The notes under the pieces were generated by a model, which was not told the origin of the DNA, searched no databases, and saw only the letters and a program-made list of their open reading frames with translations. DNA of 10,368 nt, from assembly GCA_002770955.1 (NCBI GenBank), contig PCUH01000282.1:3420-13787 (forward strand). Direction: 5' to 3'. The position numbers were made by a program, and so were the translations under genes. Origin of the DNA: Flavobacteriales bacterium CG18_big_fil_WC_8_21_14_2_50_32_9 (GTDB lineage: Bacteria > Bacteroidota > Bacteroidia > Flavobacteriales_E > Vicingaceae). Shown piece by piece: positions 6,735 through 10,368 of the stretch; positions within the stretch are counted from its first letter, which is position 1, and each line of letters begins with the position of its first letter.

Positions 6735-7970
6735 ATGAAACTCGATATTCTTTCCATAGGCGATGAATTACTAATCGGACAAACGCTAAACACCAATGCT
6801 CATTGGCTTTCTCAACAATTGAATAAAATTGGTTTTGAGATTAGACAACACACAACGGTTAGCGATGAAAAAACGCATATTTTAACAGCATTAAATGATG
6901 CATTAGAAAATGTTGATGTAGTGTTAATAACAGGAGGATTGGGTCCAACAAAAGATGATTTAACATTAGAGGTTCTAAATGAATATTTTGGAGGCAAATT
7001 GGTAATGAATCAACAGGTTTATGAAGATATAGAGCGATTAATTGGAGGAAGAGGTTTTGAAATGAATGAACTCAATAAACAACAAGCATTAGTGCCTGAT
7101 AATGCTCGGGTTTTAAGAAATAAAAACGGAACAGCACCTGGAACATGGTTTGAAAAAAATGGGACAATTGTAGTTTCTATGCCAGGTGTTCCTTATGAAA
7201 TGAAAGCCATGACAACAAGTACCGTTATTCCATGGCTGTTAGAAAAATTCAAACTTCCGTTTATAGTTCATCAAATGGTTTATACACAAGGGATACCAGA
7301 ATCAACTTTAGCCCATCAATTAGAGACTTGGGAAAATGAATTACCTAAAAGCATTAAATTAGCTTATTTGCCATCTCCAGGTAGAGTAAAACTTAGGTTG
7401 TCAACAATTGGGAATGACAAAACCGCATTAAATTTTGCCATAGAAGAGCAAATCGAAAAAATAAAAAAAATTATACCACAATACATTTATTCTTTCGAAG
7501 AAGAAGCATTAGAAAAAATACTAGGAGAAAAGCTAAAGCAACAAAAAGCAACATTATCTACAGCAGAAAGTTGCACCGGGGGTTACATTGCTCATTTAAT
7601 TACAAGCGTGCAGGGAGCTTCCGATTATTTTGTAGGTTCAGTAATTTCTTACTCTAATGCGATTAAGATAAACCAACTCAATGTGAATGTTGATGACATT
7701 GAAAAATATGGAGCAGTGAGTCAACAAGTGGTAGAGCAAATGGCTGAAGGTGTTAGAAAAAAAATGAATACTACTTATGCGATAGCTACTTCTGGCATTG
7801 CAGGACCAACAGGAGGAACAGAAGAAAAACCCGTAGGTACAGTTTGGATTGCTATCGCTTCTGAAAAAGGAGTCGTGGCTAAAAAACACGTTTTTGGTAA
7901 AGAACGAGATGTAAATATAGAAAGAACGGCTGTTGCTGCATTGGGGATGTTGAATTTGGAGATGAGTTGA
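6735..7970 (+). CDS. cinA: CinA family protein: nicotinamide mononucleotide deamidase with MoCF-type N-terminal domain
   Basis: A full-length two-domain CinA of 411 residues, matching the usual 400-430. The N-terminal domain (about 1-170, MLDILSIGDELLIGQ-like opening after the start Met, then ITGGLGPTKDDLT at 65-77) is the molybdopterin-binding-like fold; in studied CinA proteins it carries ADP-ribose pyrophosphatase activity. The C-terminal domain (about 255-410) has TAESCTGG (276-283) and SGIAGPTGGTEEKPVGTV (353-370), the signature of PncC-type amidases that convert NMN to nicotinic acid mononucleotide plus ammonia in pyridine-nucleotide recycling. It acts in the cytoplasm. In some bacteria cinA is co-transcribed with recA or competence genes, but here neither is adjacent. 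The ATG at 6735 directly precedes the conserved opening motif, so the start is secure. No clear promoter was seen in the 117-bp gap upstream; a probable terminator follows. Confidence 0.96.
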   Translation: MKLDILSIGDELLIGQTLNTNAHWLSQQLNKIGFEIRQHTTVSDEKTHILTALNDALENVDVVLITGGLGPTKDDLTLEVLNEYFGGKLVMNQQVYEDIERLIGGRGFEMNELNKQQALVPDNARVLRNKNGTAPGTWFEKNGTIVVSMPGVPYEMKAMTTSTVIPWLLEKFKLPFIVHQMVYTQGIPESTLAHQLETWENELPKSIKLAYLPSPGRVKLRLSTIGNDKTALNFAIEEQIEKIKKIIPQYIYSFEEEALEKILGEKLKQQKATLSTAESCTGGYIAHLITSVQGASDYFVGSVISYSNAIKINQLNVNVDDIEKYGAVSQQVVEQMAEGVRKKMNTTYAIATSGIAGPTGGTEEKPVGTVWIAIASEKGVVAKKHVFGKERDVNIERTAVAALGMLNLEMS

Positions 7971-7986
7971 GTTAAGGAGTATTTAG

Positions 7987-8030
7987 GAGTACTTAGAAGT
8001 TATTAACTACATAGAGTACTCAAGATTTTT
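7987..8030 (+). terminator. Probable intrinsic terminator after cinA
   Basis: GAGTACT (7987-7993) pairs with AGTACTC (8015-8021), and inside it AGTT (7998-8001) pairs with AACT (8005-8008). The hairpin is followed by AAGATTTTTT. The stem is AT-rich with an internal loop, so strength is uncertain. The left arm belongs to a degenerate tandem repeat (AGGAGTATTT / AGGAGTACTT / AGAAGTTATT, about 7975-8004). Confidence 0.5.
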
Positions 8031-8033
8031 TAC

Positions 8034-8041
8034 TATTTTTG
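8034..8041 (+). promoter_or_regulatory. Candidate -7 element of the nucleotidyltransferase gene
   Basis: TATTTTTG matches TAnnTTTG and lies 25 bp before the ATG at 8066, which would give a very short leader. No good TTG stands about 20 bp upstream, and the motif overlaps the T-rich tail of the cinA terminator, so a chance match is possible. Confidence 0.3.
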
Positions 8042-8065
8042 AAGAATAATTATCCTTGATGCAAA

Positions 8066-8374
8066 ATGATAAAGCTAATAGAAGAAAAATTAAGTAAAAT
8101 AATTGCACTTTGTAAAACACATCGTGTAAAATCCATTGCTCTATTTGGTTCGGCCGCCAAGGATGCTATGCATGCAAATAGCGATATTGATTTTCTTGTG
8201 CAATTTTCTGAAGATATAGATGTGCTAGATTATGCTGATAATTACTTCACTTTTTTAGAAGAACTCGAAAAATTGATAGGGAGAAAAATTGATTTAGTTT
8301 CTAAAAAAACACTCAAAAATCCCGTATTAATTGAAGAAATTGATAGGTATAAGGTAGATTTGTATGCAGCTTAA
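8066..8374 (+). CDS. MNT-type minimal nucleotidyltransferase (MntA-like), no HEPN partner seen
   Basis: A 102-residue protein made of a single nucleotidyltransferase domain of the DNA polymerase beta superfamily. LFGSAAKDAMHANSDIDFLV shows the GS motif (Gly28-Ser29) and the paired metal-binding Asp40 and Asp42; Asp76 in GRKIDLVS is the likely third carboxylate, so the active site looks intact. Length is typical of MNT proteins (95-110). In characterised systems such as MntA-HepT, the MNT protein AMPylates and silences a HEPN-domain RNase toxin encoded next to it. Here the 95 bp before and 241 bp after hold no HEPN gene: cinA lies upstream and a helicase leader downstream. It is therefore either an orphan, a remnant of a toxin-antitoxin pair, or a partner of a distant HEPN protein. 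An out-of-frame ATG at 8059 makes 8066 the start. A candidate -7 box lies 25 bp upstream. Confidence 0.9.
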   Translation: MIKLIEEKLSKIIALCKTHRVKSIALFGSAAKDAMHANSDIDFLVQFSEDIDVLDYADNYFTFLEELEKLIGRKIDLVSKKTLKNPVLIEEIDRYKVDLYAA

Positions 8375-8485
8375 AAGAAGAAATAATTAGAATAAAAAAC
8401 AACATCAAATAGCGAAATACCCCTATTTATATTCAGACATCTTACTAAATAAACGAATTAATTTTTTTTATTCAAAATAAAAACG

Positions 8486-8493
8486 CAACTTTG
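8486..8493 (+). promoter_or_regulatory. Candidate helicase promoter (-7 CAACTTTG after a T-rich -33 region)
   Basis: CAACTTTG differs from TAnnTTTG at one position and is followed by CACCCGC, a context I recall around flavobacterial start sites (…TTTGCACC). A run of eight or so T residues lies about 20 bp upstream (8462-8469) where the -33 TTG/TTT would be. Transcription would begin near 8500, giving a leader of about 115 nt before the ATG at 8616. Confidence 0.45.
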
Positions 8494-8500
8494 CACCCGC

Positions 8501-8615
8501 TACAACAAAAAGTAACGTGGCGATAACCGCCAAATTGGTCAAAAGAATATTCCTAGCGATAAGTAGTCCCGCTTTTAATAATCCTCGTACCGATTCGGTA
8601 TAAAAATAATTAACA
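8501..8615 (+). promoter_or_regulatory. Probable structured 5' leader of the DEAD-box helicase gene
   Basis: This stretch is visibly richer in G and C than the AT-rich DNA just before it, yet encodes no protein. Three hairpins can be drawn. TGGCG (8518-8522) pairs with CGCCA (8528-8532) around ATAAC. AGCG (8555-8558) pairs with CGCT (8570-8573). TACCG (8588-8592) pairs with CGGTA (8596-8600) around a 3-nt loop just before the start codon. CGCCA can instead pair with the TTGG(T) at 8535-8539, so the first hairpin has a competing fold. GCGATAA occurs twice (8520-8526 and 8556-8562). Helicases of this class are often cold-regulated through their leaders, so this may be a regulatory RNA; that is an inference. 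Confidence 0.4.
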
Positions 8616-10368
8616 ATGACATTTAAAGAATTAGGTCTTGATAAGAATCTTATCAAGGCAGTAGAAGAAATGGGTTTTGAAACACCATCACCCATTCAAA
8701 AAGAATCTATTCCTGCATTATTGCCAGGAGACAGAGATTACGTTGGTTTAGCACAAACCGGAACAGGAAAAACAGCCGCTTTTGGGTTGCCGTTGATTCA
8801 ACAAATCGATACAGAATTTAGAGCCATTCAAGGCATAATTCTTTGTCCAACCCGTGAATTGTGTTTACAAATCACCAAAGAATTAAAAGCGTACGCAAAA
8901 TATACCGAAGGTGTTAAAATTGTGGCAGTTTATGGTGGAGCAAGTATCACCGATCAAATCAGAGAAATTAAAAGTGGTATCAACATTATGGTTGGCACAC
9001 CTGGTAGAACCATTGATTTAATGGACAGAAAAGTGTTGAAATTTGATTCAGTTGCAACCGTTATTTTGGATGAAGCAGATGAAATGTTGAACATGGGTTT
9101 CAAAGAAGACATCACAAAAATTATCGAAAAAACTCCTGTAACTAAAAAAACATGGTTGTTTTCGGCTACTATGCCTAAAGAAGTTGAGCGTATTGCAAAT
9201 ACGTACATGGAAAACCCAATTAAAGTAACTGTTGGAACAAAAAATAGTTCAGCGGCAAACATCGAACATAGTTATTGCTTAGTAAGTGGAAGAGATCAGT
9301 ATTTTGCTTTACGCAGATTCATTGATTTTTCACCTGAATTGTATGGTATTGTTTTTTGTAGAACACGTAGAGAAACACAAGAAATTGCTGCAAAATTGAT
9401 GGCTGATGGCTATAATGCAGATTCGTTGCATGGAGATTTATCTCAAGCTCAACGTGATAGTGTGATGAATAAATTCAGAAACAGAAATATTCAACTATTA
9501 ATTGCAACAGATGTAGCAGCTAGAGGAATTGACGTAGATGATTTAACACATGTTTTCCATGTTGATTTACCAGACGAAATTGAAAGTTACACACACCGAA
9601 GTGGAAGAACTGCAAGAGCAGGAAAATCAGGAAAATCAATTTCATTGGTTAGCCCATCAAAATCAAGTAGAATTAGATTGGTTGAAAAATTAATTGGTTC
9701 TAAATTGATGCTTACAAAAGCTCCTTCAGGACAAGATATTTGTGGACAGCAAATTATCAATGTGATTAACAACATTAAATCTGTTGAGGTAAATGAAAAA
9801 GGATTAGCTCCTTTTATTGCACAAATCCACGAAGAATTTAGTGAATTAACTAAAGAAGAATTGATAGAACGTATGGTTTCTCGTGAATTTAATAAGTTTA
9901 TCAAACAATACGATAAAGCAGGAGATATAAACATTGATCCATCAAGAGTTCGTCAAGGAAGAGAAAGAGGAAATGATAGAGAATCAGGAAGAAGAGAAGG
10001 AAGAAGTGATTCAAGTGATAGAAATTCAAAACGCTTATTTATTAATGTTGGTAAAATGGACGGCTTTGAAAACAAAGGTCAAATTTTAGGTTTTATCTGT
10101 AATCAATCGGGTATTGATGGTGGTTCAATCGGAAAAATTGATTTGTTTGATAGCTTTGCTTTTATTGGTGTTGATGAAGGAATTGGCGAACAATTAATTG
10201 GAAACCTTAATGGTAAAAATATTGAAAATAGAGATATTAAAGTTGAATTTTCTAAAGATAAACCAAGAAGCAGCGGAGGAGGATTTGAACGTAAAGAACG
10301 TAGTGGAGGTTTTGAAAGAAGAGAACGAAGTTCTTCTGATAGAAAAGAAAGGTCTTTCAAATCTTCTG
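8616..10368 (+). CDS. DEAD-box RNA helicase with DbpA-type RNA-binding domain, 3' end outside window
   Basis: An uninterrupted frame of 584 codons runs from ATG 8616 to the window edge; I translated it codon by codon and found no stop. It unwinds or remodels RNA with ATP, probably in ribosome assembly and mRNA turnover, especially in the cold (CsdA/DeaD group). Motifs in order: Q motif with Phe21 and Gln28, Walker A AQTGTGKT (46-53), PTREL (78-82), TPGR (128-131), DEAD (152-155), SAT (183-185), FCRTR (247-251), ATDVAARGID (297-306) and HRSGRTAR (327-334), all intact. After an Arg/Gly/Ser-rich linker (about 447-473) comes a DbpA-type RRM (about 474-548, RLFINVGKMDGF to IKVEFSKD), then another RGS-rich tail (GGGFERKER repeats) that continues past the edge. 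Only a short C-terminal stretch is probably missing. The start matches the conserved MTFKELGL opening of such helicases. A candidate promoter and structured leader precede it. Confidence 0.96.
   Translation, partial: MTFKELGLDKNLIKAVEEMGFETPSPIQKESIPALLPGDRDYVGLAQTGTGKTAAFGLPLIQQIDTEFRAIQGIILCPTRELCLQITKELKAYAKYTEGVKIVAVYGGASITDQIREIKSGINIMVGTPGRTIDLMDRKVLKFDSVATVILDEADEMLNMGFKEDITKIIEKTPVTKKTWLFSATMPKEVERIANTYMENPIKVTVGTKNSSAANIEHSYCLVSGRDQYFALRRFIDFSPELYGIVFCRTRRETQEIAAKLMADGYNADSLHGDLSQAQRDSVMNKFRNRNIQLLIATDVAARGIDVDDLTHVFHVDLPDEIESYTHRSGRTARAGKSGKSISLVSPSKSSRIRLVEKLIGSKLMLTKAPSGQDICGQQIINVINNIKSVEVNEKGLAPFIAQIHEEFSELTKEELIERMVSREFNKFIKQYDKAGDINIDPSRVRQGRERGNDRESGRREGRSDSSDRNSKRLFINVGKMDGFENKGQILGFICNQSGIDGGSIGKIDLFDSFAFIGVDEGIGEQLIGNLNGKNIENRDIKVEFSKDKPRSSGGGFERKERSGGFERRERSSSDRKERSFKSS

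Noticed and set aside
8066..8374. A complete MNT-HEPN toxin-antitoxin pair
   Set aside because: Only the nucleotidyltransferase is present; no HEPN-like frame is found within 95 bp upstream or 241 bp downstream.
8468..8695. Minus-strand 75-codon frame overlapping the helicase leader and start
   Set aside because: It runs antisense to the conserved helicase N-terminus and shows no recognisable domain or signal; it is best explained as a shadow of the coding and structured leader sequence.
8954..10360. Several minus-strand frames of 85-115 codons opposite the helicase gene
   Set aside because: They lie antisense to a fully motif-complete helicase. The Ser/Leu/Pro-rich composition of 10103-10360 is what the reverse of an Arg/Gly/Ser/Glu-rich tail gives.

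Overview
The window looks like chromosomal DNA from a Bacteroidota bacterium, most probably of the Flavobacteriia/Flavobacteriales type. The DNA is AT-rich and start codons follow A-rich stretches rather than clear Shine-Dalgarno sequences. TAnnTTTG-like -7 motifs occur, the LptD-like barrel protein is of the Bacteroidota type, and the gaps hold dispersed palindromic repeats of the kind common in that phylum. All recognised genes lie on the + strand. No tRNA, rRNA, CRISPR array, transposase or phage gene was seen.

Layout: (1) 2-1786, the 3' two-thirds or so of an LptD-like outer-membrane LPS-assembly gene, open at the left edge. (2) 1787-2497, a 711-bp gap made of several hairpin-forming repeats plus a 33-codon lipoprotein stub that stops at the edge of another palindromic repeat. 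(3) 2498-4615, an exported prolyl oligopeptidase (S9A) with a complete catalytic triad. (4) 4616-4886, a gap dominated by a non-coding palindromic element that resembles a MITE. (5) 4887-6617, a cytoplasmic M3 zinc oligopeptidase of the PepF type. (6) 6618-6734, a short gap with a GC-rich dispersed repeat. (7) 6735-7970, full-length cinA, followed by a probable terminator. (8) 8066-8374, a small MNT-type nucleotidyltransferase without a HEPN partner. (9) 8375-8615, a gap whose second half is a GC-richer, hairpin-forming leader. (10) 8616-10368, a DEAD-box RNA helicase with a DbpA-type RNA-binding domain, open at the right edge.

The genes do not form one pathway. They are mostly single housekeeping genes: envelope biogenesis, peptide breakdown in the periplasm and cytoplasm, pyridine-nucleotide salvage and RNA remodelling. 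Repeat-bearing gaps separate them, so each is probably its own transcription unit. I found no clear new multi-gene system. The most interesting signals are non-coding: the probable structured leader of the helicase, and the repeat mosaics at 1805-2396 and 4724-4856, which share terminal TAATACC-type motifs. The lipoprotein remnant and the partnerless MNT protein come next.
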